A DNA stretch of 64,000 bases from contig CM060464.1 of NCBI GenBank assembly GCA_030544235.1, forward strand, positions 22,683,152 to 22,747,151, given 5' to 3'. The DNA comes from Lepturacanthus savala. Lineage: Eukaryota > Chordata > Actinopteri > Scombriformes > Trichiuridae. Within the stretch, counting starts at the first letter, position 1. Each line of letters opens with the position of its first letter. Under the pieces are notes generated by a model. That model saw only the letters and a program-made list of their open reading frames with translations. It searched no databases and was not told the origin of the DNA. Shown here piece after piece: positions 53,139 to 64,000 of the stretch. A program made the position numbers and the translations under genes.

Positions 53139-56100
53139 ATGGGTGTGAGTCGACTGGATGTATTCTACAGACGGCTGCTCCTCACCAAACTCTTCATTGG
53201 TGGATGGGGGAAGCCTGAAGACCTCAAGAGGTACTGACACCATAGAAATACAGCGTGTCTCCTCTAGTGTTAACCTTTATCAAACTGTTCAAAGTAATGC
53301 TCAAAGTTTAAGAATAAAGACAGCTGGATGTGTGCAGATTTTGAAGTGAAGCATTTGTTTACTTTGTCAAACCTTTGTGTTTTTTTGTGTTATTGAACTG
53401 ATGCGTTTGTGTTTTTCAGGATCTTTGAGTTCCGTAAAATCATCGCAGACAGAGACAGGTGTAAATCTCTGGTAGCGGAGGATTATCCAGTTTATATAGA
53501 CAAGGTACTCCATCTGCGCTGCCTTCACGGCTCACTTGTGTAACTGTGATTGGTTTCTCACAGACCTGTTTTTGTTTACACCTCTACGTCCCCAGACAGA
53601 AGATCACACCGACTGTCAGATCCATGACGGCTTCTTCATCTCTCCTCTGGAGCAGCTGGTTCCTGGAATCCTGCCTCCAGAGGCGGTGAAAGCCAGGTAC
53701 GAAACATCCTCATCCAGCTGCTCATGTGATGATTTCACTACAGCTGATGAGAGGCCTGTGGTCGCTGGAAGATGCTGAGTAATAGTTTCCTATTGCTTAA
53801 ACTGAAAACTTAGTAGAATATATATTACCATTGAGACTTTAATTTTAAACACACGATTATAATCCTCATGTAGTGAATCCGGTAAAAACTAGAAAATCAC
53901 TCTGACAGCACAGACGTCTGTCGAGTGTATTGTGACTTTCAACCAACATTGTTGTCGTAGGCCTAGTTAAAGTCTCCTAGTGACTGTGGCGTCGTCTGCA
54001 GGTGCCAAAAACAGCTGTGCCTGTTTGAAGGTCTTTTTACCACAATGTTAAAGTATGAGGCACTTAAGATTTTTATCCATCATGGAGGTGTTTGATTGAT
54101 CCCAAATTTATTCTGCATTTACTGTGTTAGAACTGTGTGTAGCTGATTTAGAGGCAGAGCTGCTCTCACTAGGTATTTATTTATTTAGGGTTTTTTTTCT
54201 GTTTGCTCAACTTCTCCTCAGATATCTCTCTCCAAAACCGAATAAAGCAGTTTCACGTTAGTCTGTCTTTCTCCGTCACGGTTTAGTGGACACATGGTTT
54301 GGTGGGATCATAATGATTGAATACACAGGGTTTGTTTTCTACATGTGGGCTATGTACAAAACGGGGCCTTCAGCAGGTTTCTGGAAATCCTGGCTTATTT
54401 TTCCCCAATAAAAAGAGAGTGCACGTGCTCTCCTTTGTTTTTTGTTCTACATATCTTAAGGTTTAGTTTTCCAATGACTAAAATCCTGCATTTTTTTAAG
54501 AATGACCAAAAAGTGTAGAGTAAAAATGTTGCTCAAAATGGATTAAAAAGTCAGTTTAGTGCAATGGGCAGAAAATCAAAACAAAGAGGACATTGAGGAG
54601 CGAGGTAAACCACGGCAACAAAAAAAAAAAATTTAGATTTTCCCACGCCTTAAAATGGTTGGAGAAATCCCAACTCAATAACATATTTAACAGAGATTTT
54701 TAGCCGTTTCATTTCAGCCAGATCATTTTAATCCAGAATAATATTTTTAAACTAAAACCTTTGCATTGTGTTTGTGTGTTGTCTCAGGTTCCAGTTCATC
54801 GTTCCTAAGAGGTGGCAGAAGAACAGGCCAGTATGTATCCACCTGGCTGGGACCGGAGATCATGTAAGTTTCTTCCTCTACAGAGCAGAATATGCTGGAT
54901 AATCAAATATGATGTGTGAAAATGTAAAGAAAATCTATCACTTAATTTTAACTTCCTGTTGTGTTCAGGTATTTTTCCAAAAGACTTTTTGTTTTACATC
55001 CTGACATGTGCATGTGTATGAATTTTGTTTGTCCATGTTAATCTGGATGATAGTTATGTGCCTTTTATTTGTTAGTTAATGACTGTACTGTTTATTTAAT
55101 AAACTTGTCCACTCAGCCTTTCTTCTTCTTTTATAGAATCAAAATGGCTGTATAATATCTTTGTCTTTGTGTGTTTAGTTTTTCTGGCGGAGGAGGACCC
55201 TGACGGCCAGGCCCATGATCAAAGAAGCAGGAATGGCTTCACTGCTTCTGGAGAACCCTTATTATATCCTTCTATTGTTTGTTGTTGTTGTTGTTGTTGT
55301 TTTTATCTTTGCTTGATTTATAATAGCATTTCACTTGAAAATAACTCAAAGTCATCTGTCAGCCTATTCCTTCTCTAGAGGAGCACAGCAGTGATTGAGT
55401 CCCACAACACACAAACAATCTGGATATTCTGTCTTTTAGCTCCGAGTATGAGTCAAAAACGCCCCAAAACAACAACAAAGTCCTTTACTTCCCACAATGC
55501 AACTCTTTATTAGACTATTATAATATGCCAATTCCAGTTGTGATAACATCTGCTACCTTTGTGGATTGTACATGCCATACCACTGCAGCTAACATGAGCT
55601 AGGTTCTTGTTAAATTAAAAAAATAAATAAATACAAACACCAGCCCTCCGAAGACTGGCCTACCAGGAAAATTCCCAAATTTCTGAAAAAAAGTCTGTAT
55701 TTCTCCTCATAACATGTACAAACAATGTGATGCTTCTCTATTGCATATCCAGTGTTGACCTAATACCCAGAATATCGGCTAAGACCAGCACATTAATCCA
55801 TAAATATTAAAGACTGTATTTGTTTAGATTCAGTATACTCTTCTGGGAAGAAATTGCCTCTGGCCTACATTTTTTTTTATTTCTCTAATTCTACCTGTGA
55901 ATATATGTTCTATACCTTGACTTGTCTCTCACATGGCTACCGCAAACCCAAAGACCAACGGTTAGTTAACACTTTTTCACATTTGAGTTACTTTGAACTT
56001 ATTTGGGTTTTTGTATTTTAGGCAGAAGCAGACCAGAGTAGTCTCCATCTAAAGTCCTAGGCATCTGCCTACTGTAGGCTTTAAAGAGTTGTAGCTCCTT

Positions 56101-59100
56101 CAAGTTATTTGGACAAGCAACGATTATGTGGAACATCTTGAATTTAGGGATTGCTCCTGACTGTGGTTTACTGCAGTAAACCACAGCTGCTATCATCAGT
56201 GGGCTACAGGGGGTGATGATCAAATATTAGATATTTTCTTTTAAAGCTAGAATTGACTCAGTGTAAAGTATACAATGATATTATTTGTATTTTAGGAGGT
56301 CCAGTCTAAAGAACGTGTCCGACCTGTTTGTGATGGGAGGTGCTTTAATCCTGGAGTCAACAGTGCTTCTGCGTTGGCTGGAGAGAGAAGGATACTGGCC
56401 TTTAGGAATGACCGGCATCTCCATGGGAGGATATGTGAGTCACATTTTATTATTTCATTTATTAATGCAGATTTTACCTTACTTTCCTCTCTTCCATTCC
56501 ATACTGTGCATTCCCAGTATCGCAATAAATAACTAGCCAACGTACTTGTTGTCCTGGACATCAATAGACACCACCTGTTAAACAATAGTCACCAGCAGGA
56601 CAATGGGTGTTAGTGATTTGAACCCATAGTCACCAGCATCATGACCAGCAGCTCTATTTTCACTAACATCTTGACCCATTATCACCATCATCTTGACACA
56701 GTCAACTAGCCTGGTTAAAACCATCCTGATCCCATGAGCTCACATTTCTGTGTCCTCTGTGTCTCAGTCTGGCCTCCTCTTAATTAGAAACCATTTAGAG
56801 AACTTGGAAAGTAGCCACAACAATTAGTGTCTGCATTGTCGTCTCATGCAAAACAGTCATTTTGGCTCCTGAAGCAACGAGCAGTAACATTAACGGAGGA
56901 AAAGACGTTCTTGCTGTTCTCTTGGCTGGATTTCAAAAGCAATTGCAAAAGAAAAGAGGCCAAACTGATAAGTAGAGTAAATGTGAACTCACATAATCAT
57001 GGTCACCAAAATCTAGACTGATAGTCACCAGCATCTTGGTTTAAACCTCATATTGAAATGTTTTTCATGTCAGTTCATATACAGTTTCATGTGTTTGTGT
57101 GTAGATGGCGTCCCTGGCAGTGACTAACTGGCCAAAGCCCATCCCTCTGATTCCATGTCTGTCCTGGTCCACAGCCTCCAGTGTCTTCACTACGGTAACA
57201 CCCTCTCTCTACTTGATAACCAGACACATTACTACAGCTGTACAAGTGTTTTCTCCTTACTGCTATCAGTGTAAATGAGTCCTTCTGTGCAATATAGATT
57301 ATAACACTGACATTTATATAAGGCTTGAACAGTTTGAGTCAGACTACTCCTCCAGAGATCAGTCTTTTAGTACAAAGTTCTTCCTTTGTGGAAATGGATA
57401 CTAACACTTTACCTTTAAACTTGTCTAAATAAGTTTATTCAATCCTTATATTATAACCTGAATTTAGGAGGACATATTTGCACAGTACAAGGAAGGACTG
57501 TGGATTTTGTGCCCCGACACATTACAGCCACCAATATCTCTTTCAATGCACGTACAGGTGTGTGTATAGAACTTTTTCACAGCAGCTATATTGACATGAT
57601 ACCTATTATACTAATTAAGGTTCCATTACATTTAGAATAGCAGAGTCTTTCTAGTGAGGCAACAGTAACAATAGCAGCACCCTGACTCAGTTGACCTCAA
57701 TGGAACAGAACCTTAATTAAAGCTGCAAGCAGCATTGGAGCCTTTGCCTTCATGCAGATGCTGGAACCAGAGCCCTGTGTGGGTTAAAGAGGTCTATGAG
57801 ATTTTTATAAAATGTGAACCCATACCTAATGTGAAGATAACGTGTTTTCAGTTTGTTTGTTTTTTTTTCTTGACCAAAACTGTAGCCCAGTTGTTCTTTG
57901 CTTTGTGTGTGTTTGCTATCATGTCCTCCAGTTTTTACAATGTGTCTATGTGTGTGTGTGTGTGTGTGTGTGTCTGTGTGTGTGTAGGGTGTGCTGAGTA
58001 AAGCAGTGAACTGGACAGAGCTGGAGAAGCAGTATGCCATTAATTCAGTGTATGAAGAGGAGATCATTAACCTGTTAGAGTACTGTGGGGTATGTTCTCC
58101 TTCATGAAGATCACTGACTCATTCTCTCACACAGTAGTGATGCTGACTTAATCTAAGCTCCCATTTGTTGTTATTCAACAACTGGCTCAGCAAAAGCTTC
58201 ATTAGAGGACATTAATTAGATCAGATTAGATGTTTGCCAAACATTATCTAACAATTAACATTTAATTAAAACCTTCTGTAGTTGATAACCTATAACGTAT
58301 AACCCATATAAATGTACAACAGGTTATCCAAATCTCTTTACTGACTGCAGACCTGAGCTACTGTACATGATGGAGTGATGTGTGTTAGCTGGTGTTATAG
58401 CTAATGTTAGTCCTGCAGCTGGAAGCTACAGCTGATGTCCTGGGGCCGCTTGATACTGTTGCTCAAACTTTCTCAGTCCATGTACTGCCACTCTAAACCA
58501 TTTCTTTACATGATTGTACTTAGAAGCAACAAAAGAAGACCCACTCAACACATTTTGTGTTGATTTTGATGGATAGATTCACGTTCTGTGAATCTACAGA
58601 ACATGTCCTTTATCTGCTGCATTGTAGGTTAAAAGATTTTTAATCGGCTAAATCATTAGTAAAAATTGGAGTTAACTGCACTTGCCACGTAACTGGAATA
58701 TCTCTGGTTTGATTCCAGGGATCTGTGTTGCGCATCGTACCCATTTCTCTCTCTCTCTCCTTGTTTCCTGTCTCTTAAATGTCCACTTTTCAATAAAGGC
58801 ATACGGTGCTAAAAATCATCTTCATCATCAATAATCATCAATAAAATAATGACGGTCAACTAACCACTGAGTAATGAGTTACTATAAACATGAAAACTGT
58901 TAATACTTTAGTTAGATTGTTGAGTAAAAAGTTGTTGATACTTCCCAAATGCACTCCTTACTTTTCTTTATATTGTGTCATTAAGAAATGACACTATTTT
59001 GTCACTCAGCTCTGTAGGCTCTGGTAACAGGTGGGGGGCATCTCATTATTTTTGTCAGAACAGCATCAAACAAATGTCCATTTATGGCAAATTATTCTGC

Positions 59101-62100
59101 AGTTAGAGTTGTGTCTTTGGCCTTGTTCACACCTGGCACTACCAAGTGTCTGGGTGATCTGATCACAAAAGACAGCTCTAAATATGTCAGTTTACTCATG
59201 TGACCATTTGTAATTGGATCTGACTTCCCAGCTTTATATGCAAATAAACACATACAGATTGAATCCCTAGGAAATTAAAAGAATAAGACACTTAACAAGA
59301 CCTTGGCATGCTGACAAGCTCAAAACTCTGTAGCTCAACCCACAGAGAATTAATGGGTAATAAAGTGTTTTAAGGACATACTTACAGAAAACTACAAAAC
59401 GGAAGTGTGCCTAACTATGGAAGCCCAAAGGATTCCTTTTGGAATCCTTACCACATCTGTAAGCTTGTGAGTCAAAGGACTTATCAAGTTATACCTATAG
59501 CTTGACTTAACTGTGCATGCAGCCATACTGGCTGAAGATTCAGTGAAGCGGTCCAGTTGTGACTAGATCACCCATGATGCATGCAAATTCCAGGTGTGAA
59601 CAGGACCTTTTAAGGAGACTCTTAAGAATCAAAGCTGCAACAAGGATCTGCTGGAGAAATATGTTAATGCCTTAACAAACACATACATGAACACATGAGT
59701 ATAAAAAAGTACAATGTGTGTATCTTTTGGTCTGTGTGCCCACATGTATCAGGCTGACTCCTTTAAGATGGGTCGAGAACTTGTGAGGAACTCTCCAGGT
59801 ATTGTGGAGTCTTTAGAGCATCTGCTGGGTCTGTCTGGAGCTAACAGGCCATCACAGGCCGGAGGGGAAGCTGAGGCTGGCCGAGGCCTGTTGATTGGTG
59901 GAGGCCTCGGAGGGGGCAGGGATGGACACAAAGTAGACCAATTATTATCATCAGTGAACAGCAGTGGAATGAGCTTAGACGCTCCACCAAGGTAATCAAT
60001 TTAAGGAGAAGGTTTCAAATATGTTTATACTTGTAATATCTACTTTTTCTGCCCTTGATATATTGAAAATGCATGTTTAAGTTACACATTTTCAGTTTTC
60101 TGCACATCTGTTCCACGTACCTTTTTTACTTATATACATTAGTAAGTTGAATAACACCTAGTTACTATTACATAGTATATCATGTAAGTAAGTCTTCAGA
60201 GCAGAAAGACTCTACAAATACCATCCCAAAAAGGAACGTGACAAATTTAATAGCAGAGTTATGACTGTAACTCTCTGATGTCCAGTCTGATCAACAGGAT
60301 GTTTTTCCACTTAATATTCACACAGTAACCTATGTTTTGCCTGAAATCTTTTCTTTTTTCCTTTTCATAGAAGCTTTCAGGCCAAGAACACACCACACAT
60401 GAAGAAGATGGATTCCGTTAAATACTGTCAGCAGTCATTACACCGGGAGTCTATAAGCTTCATGAAAGGAGTGATGGATGAATGTACACACATGGCCAAC
60501 TTCTCTGGTTAGTGTTTAACGGTGCAGACAAACTGATGTGAGGTTTCTGATATGTATAAACACATACGGGACAGAAGAAAACAAACATCTAACTGCCCAT
60601 CGTCAACGGGTGCATGATTGAAAAAACACACACCTTCAAATAAATGTTTCAGTCTTTATGTTTGGTTTTGGTGTGCGTGCAGTTGGATGAACAGGCCAAT
60701 CTGACCCCAGAATTCCCTGTGGCACATTGGATAAGTGAGGGAGGATGTAGAGCTCTGAGGTGGATTCACAGAGAACTGTACCTTCCTGGACTTTTCTTCT
60801 CCAGGCAGGTCAGTGTTGAACTAGAGGTACCGAGCTTTTCAGGTCAAAACCAAAGCTCATTAAGGAGGATTTCAGGGTATCCTTATAGTGTTTTTTTTGG
60901 AATCCACCTTACACTTGCTTGATATTTTTCAACTCACCAAAAGCTGGCTTGTTTCGGAAGTCTTGCACTAGGCTCTCTGAGCTCGGCCTTCACAAACATA
61001 CTGGGGATCCAAGGGATAATGGCTTTGCTGAGGATTTTAGAGTCAGGGTTTCTGTTCTTTCACTTGATCCTCAGCAGTTTCCCCAGACAGCTCAGACTGG
61101 CATGGTGCTGGTAGACTTGTTCAGGCTTCAAACCAGTACAGACCAGTTGCAGTAGATATCCAAAAAGCTGTACTGGCCTTGACAATACTGACGTTAAGCT
61201 TATCATCTATATGCAATACACAAGAGAATACTACCGAGGTAAGTAAACCTGTCAATGACTGAAAGCTATTGGTCATTCTCAGAGATGGTTGACTCAGTTC
61301 AGGGTTTGGGCCTTTGTGCTCATGGTCAGGTTGAAGTTGTTGCTACCTGAGGAGAAGTGTATAATTCTTCATTTAAGCCAGCAGTCAGAGGACAGTCATC
61401 AGCTACCACACCTCCACTCTGGCTTTGACTTGCATCCACAGATCAAATAGCCACCACAAGATAAATGCTGGTGTCATGACTTGTTTTGGGGAACTTGGGT
61501 TTACGTCTGGGAGATTTCCATAGCACCAACTACACTCTCTTGACCAGTATCTACAGCCAATGGCAAGACATAGTCAAGATGACTGGCGATGGTCCTGGTT
61601 GCATTTGATGGTTCAGAGATGCTTTGGTGGAATTTCCTCCACTTCAGCAGGCCAGAAGGAGCAGAGTTTTCTGGGTTACTTAATTGCCAGCAGAGGCAGA
61701 ACTATTCTGTCAGACAAAATGACAGGCTGTGTACAGCAGACACAGTATTAGCCTGCCATTGTGTCAAGAAAATGATCTGTGAAAACCTCTGATCCATCCA
61801 CATTTACACTGTGTATCTGTAATGGTGTCTCTTCTAGTTCCTGTAGACACCAGTCTCATCATCGTGGTCCAGGCCAAAGAGGACGCTTACATCCCTCGCA
61901 CAGGCGTCCTCAGTCTGCAGGAGATCTGGCCGGGTTGTGAAATCAGATATCTAAACGGAGGACACATAAGTGCTTATCTGTTCAAACAGAACACCTTCAG
62001 GTAACACTGGCTTAAAGAATATCAAAAGATGTATGAGAAGGAATGAGACATTACAGGCAAACAGACACACTGACTGCTCTTTATAGAACAAACACGAGGT

Positions 62101-62503
62101 AATTTACTCCCAGAGAGAGACAATACTCAGCCAAAATTGAGATTTTGAGTAATTTTGAGAATAACCAACAGTGTGATGGTATAGTTGTGTCAGAATCTTC
62201 TTCACATCCAATTTCTATTCTAAGTTGATCAATTTAATAGTTATCCTAAGAGAACTCCAGCCTTTAATGTGTCTGATATACGTTTAATAAACAGATCTTG
62301 TAGCTGCAGATTGTTTTTGCAGGCAAATAACACACTGCCACTGTATTTTAAAACTTCTTTGTACATGTTTTTGTTTTCCTGTTGTGCTACCTTTTTGCTG
62401 TGTTGTTGCTTTAGAACTGGTATCTGACATGTGTTTTATTTACAGACAGGCCATATATGATGCATTCAACAGATTCTGCCTGAAGTATCCCGACCTGCAC
62501 TAG
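53139..62503 (+). CDS. abhd18: Alpha/beta-hydrolase domain protein 18 (13 coding exons, 464 aa)
   Basis: Predicted serine hydrolase; recent mammalian work, as I recall, links ABHD18 to mitochondrial cardiolipin deacylation. Coding exons: 53139-53230, 53420-53504, 53596-53696, 54788-54863, 55179-55263, 55933-55960, 56296-56434, 57105-57194, 57988-58089, 59753-59991, 60371-60507, 61838-62000, 62446-62503. Phases agree throughout. The oxyanion-side motif is IHLAGTGDH, the nucleophile elbow G-I-S198-M-G, the probable acid D407 (QAKEDAYIP) and the base H434 (NGGHIS). The N-terminus MGVSRLDVFYRRLLLTKLF is basic and amphipathic, which could suit mitochondrial import. Residues about 290-350, mostly in the Gly-rich 239-nt exon, vary in the family. 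Start MGVS matches the family, although an out-of-frame ATG lies 17 nt upstream in the same exon. Exon 6 (28 nt) follows a U12-type AT-AC intron. Confidence 0.95.
55264..55932 (+). other. abhd18: abhd18 U12-type AT-AC intron
   Basis: The donor is ATATCCTTCT (U12 consensus ATATCCTT), the branch-like element is ACCTTGACTT with its A 12-13 nt from the end, and the acceptor is TCTCTCAC. The exons join as TAT-T/AT-GGC, restoring the family sequence NPYYGYRKPKD. No GT-AG alternative preserves it. Confidence 0.88.
56580..57050. repeat. Cryptic repeat with GTCACCAGCATC-like units
   Basis: Irregular copies of (A)TAGTCACCAGCATCNTGACC are scattered over about 450 nt of an abhd18 intron, with a foreign-looking block near 56740-56960. 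Probably an old, decayed minisatellite. Confidence 0.5.
57611..57720. mobile_element. Short MITE-like element, 110 bp
   Basis: CTAATTAAGGTTCCATTACA at the left end and AATGGAACAGAACCTTAATTAA-type sequence at the right end form imperfect terminal inverted repeats. The left 25 nt match 1312-1336 (inverted) at 24 of 25 positions. Confidence 0.65.
57947..57985. repeat. (TG)n microsatellite at a 3' splice site
   Basis: TG units with one TC interruption run straight into the acceptor GTGTAG|GGTGTG of the 102-nt abhd18 exon, replacing the pyrimidine tract. Confidence 0.95.
58680..58810 (+). mobile_element. Possible tRNA-derived SINE remnant
   Basis: A B-box-like CTGGTTTGATTCCAGG is followed by a CT run and CTGTCTCTTAAATGTCCACT, ending TCAATAAAGGCATACGGTGC. 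The order resembles a fish tRNA SINE with an AATAAAGGC tail. The family name is not certain. Confidence 0.45.
59119..59607. mobile_element. MITE with about 55-bp imperfect terminal inverted repeats
   Basis: The left end starts GGCCTTGTTCACACCTGGCA, and the right end, reversed, starts GGTCCTGTTCACACCTGGA. A second shared block, TGGGTGATCTGATCAC against TGGGTGATCTAGTCAC, lies further in at matching distance. There is no coding capacity. It resembles a common fish non-autonomous DNA element. Confidence 0.75.
60508..61837 (+). other. abhd18 intron with unassigned sequence
   Basis: 60644-60922, 60919-61155 and 61560-61792 have medium-length open frames without splice or family support. Composition is less AT-rich than neighbouring introns, so an old insertion is possible, but no ends or known protein were recognised. 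Confidence 0.4.
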
Positions 62504-63800
62504 CTGTGACAGCACCAGGACTTTAGAAGAAGAAACGTGTGTGTGGGTAGGCTGAAACACAACGTGTCAGCAGGACATGTGAACACTGACGCCTGTCAAC
62601 AGACCAGTGTTAAAGTGTTAAATCTTTTCTACTGAGACCAGATCTGTCTGAACTTTACAGGCTTTTCTTAGATGAAAAACAGATGAGCACAGTCCCTCTT
62701 TACATTGTCTACTTCTATAAAGGGATCAATGCTTGTCCTGATGCACCCACACAACAAACAAGTGATTAGAAATGTAACAGTATCAGAAATATGACATAAG
62801 CCTTATTACCAGATAGTGGACCTCAAGAATAGAAGTTTTAGTTGTCAAAGGAAAGCTCAGGCCTCTAGTTTGACTGTGGGGAACTGCTAGTAACTGCGTT
62901 GGCTGCGTTATGAATGTAAAAGCTACCTCAAAAGTAATTAACAGCGAGATATATAATACTGATATAGCATCAGGAAATATAACCTCCTTGTTATGTAACT
63001 ACCTAGAACAGATCCAGGGTTACTTTATGATCATTTTATAAGAAAGTACGACCAAGGCGTTTACATCACTGGATTATTTTACTGTTTACTGGTCACTTTC
63101 CAGCTGATGCAAACCACCATTCTGCTGCCACTACTTCACATTCAGTGACTGCACATTAACAACTTTACTGTGTCCTGTATTCTTTGTACAGCAGTATTAT
63201 TACGTTTATAGGATCTGGTGACATTTATCTGTAGGTACATCACCCGCAGCAACTTCAGTCTTTTATCAGCTGATAATATAATAATATTGATTGGTACAGC
63301 TTTAGGGGTGTTAATGATGTCTATAAATATAATCAGTGTAGGAGGACTGAGAATGCAGATAACAAATGCATCTGTTTAAAATGAGGGTTGTTACTGCTGG
63401 TCCACCACCAGTTTGGCTGCCAGAGAACATGTCTTTAAACTAGAGGCCGCAGTGTCTTTGACCACTATAACGACACATTGAAGGGCACTTACTAACTTAC
63501 GTAGCTTCTTTGGTCCAGATATACCAGGTGTTTCATGATGTGCATATGAAGCTGATACTGTTACAGATCTCTTAGTCACCCATCAGTAAAATGAGCAGTA
63601 TATGGAACTTATGATGGAAGATTTAATAGAAACAAATGAACAAGAGTTCAGTGAGATTAGTCGGAACAGTACCACTGTAACTGGGCTGCGGGGCCATCTG
63701 CAGTTTGTCCAGGATCTCCAGTTCACTTTTTGGTTGGGTTTATAATGTTGTATAAAAAAAGCAAAATTAACGAATAAAGCTGTGTCCTATGGAGGGTAAA
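62504..63800 (+). other. abhd18: abhd18 3' UTR (probable)
   Basis: Non-coding sequence after the stop, with an AATAAA at 63773-63778 as the most likely poly(A) signal. No gene is recognised between it and the window end. Confidence 0.55.
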
Positions 63801-64000
63801 CACACACATACTACAGACCAGAGGAGGCATCACTTCAGTTTCATAGATCGATATGACCCAAAAAAAATACATTCCAATGAATAGATTTCCTAAAGCAACC
63901 AGACGATCATTTAAACTGGTACAAAAAAAATCAAATGAGATTTTTACAATAATACAATACAAAAAATATTAAAAACATAGAGAAATGCAATTAATTTTAA

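Larger units (their letters stand above)
58090..59752 (+). other. abhd18 intron with SINE-like and MITE insertions
   Basis: A 1.66-kb intron. Besides the two elements listed within it, the remaining 58090-58679 and 58811-59118 are AT-rich and show nothing recognisable. Confidence 0.5.

Noticed and set aside
57471..57560. Possible coding exon between abhd18 exons ending 57194 and starting 57988
   Set aside because: The flanking exons join in phase to a conserved FTTGVLSK sequence, so no exon is missing there.
60644..61155. Possible extra abhd18 exons with open frames
   Set aside because: The family protein runs directly from the exon ending at 60507 to the one starting at 61838, in phase. 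The frames here would insert sequence unknown in ABHD18.

Overview
The window is vertebrate nuclear DNA, almost certainly from a ray-finned (teleost) fish. It has split genes with vertebrate exon phases, many long (CA/TG)n, (AG)n and (TA)n microsatellites, tRNA-derived SINEs, several decayed Tc1/mariner elements and an L2-like LINE fragment. Four protein-coding genes can be reconstructed from start to stop, each checked by splice signals, codon phase across every junction and family-typical protein length.

Layout. 1-13.7 kb: no confident coding gene. It holds dense microsatellites, purine and pyrimidine tracts, a SINE copy, a duplicated interspersed element, an SRF/TEAD-like site cluster near 420, and weak evidence for the 5' exons of an unidentified minus-strand transcript (about 5.3 to 3.5 kb). 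13.7-33.5 kb, minus strand: fbxo38 (20 coding exons, 1196 aa), an F-box substrate receptor of an SCF-type ubiquitin ligase; its introns carry several transposon remnants and a perfect 172-bp AT palindrome. 33.5-36.0 kb: a head-to-head intergenic region with two oppositely oriented SINEs. 36.1-41.2 kb, plus strand: magt1 (10 coding exons, 328 aa), an OST3/OST6-type oxidoreductase subunit of oligosaccharyltransferase. 44.4-49.9 kb, plus: igbp1 (3 coding exons, 358 aa), the alpha4/TAP42 regulator of PP2A-family phosphatases. 53.1-62.5 kb, plus: abhd18 (13 coding exons, 464 aa), an alpha/beta-hydrolase with an intact Ser-Asp-His set, followed by its 3' UTR.

The four genes are not an operon and need not act together. 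They are conserved housekeeping genes of ubiquitin ligation, N-glycosylation, phosphatase assembly and lipid or serine-hydrolase chemistry. From memory, their human orthologues lie on 5q, Xq, Xq and 4q, so the window joins loci that are apart in mammals.

The best second-look items are a U12-type AT-AC intron next to a 28-nt exon in abhd18, a GC-AG intron in fbxo38, a CTCF-like composite box shared by three promoters, UG-repeat 3' splice sites, a perfect 56-nt hairpin, the 172-bp palindrome, and an IR/DR-type Tc1 relic. No undescribed multi-gene system was found.
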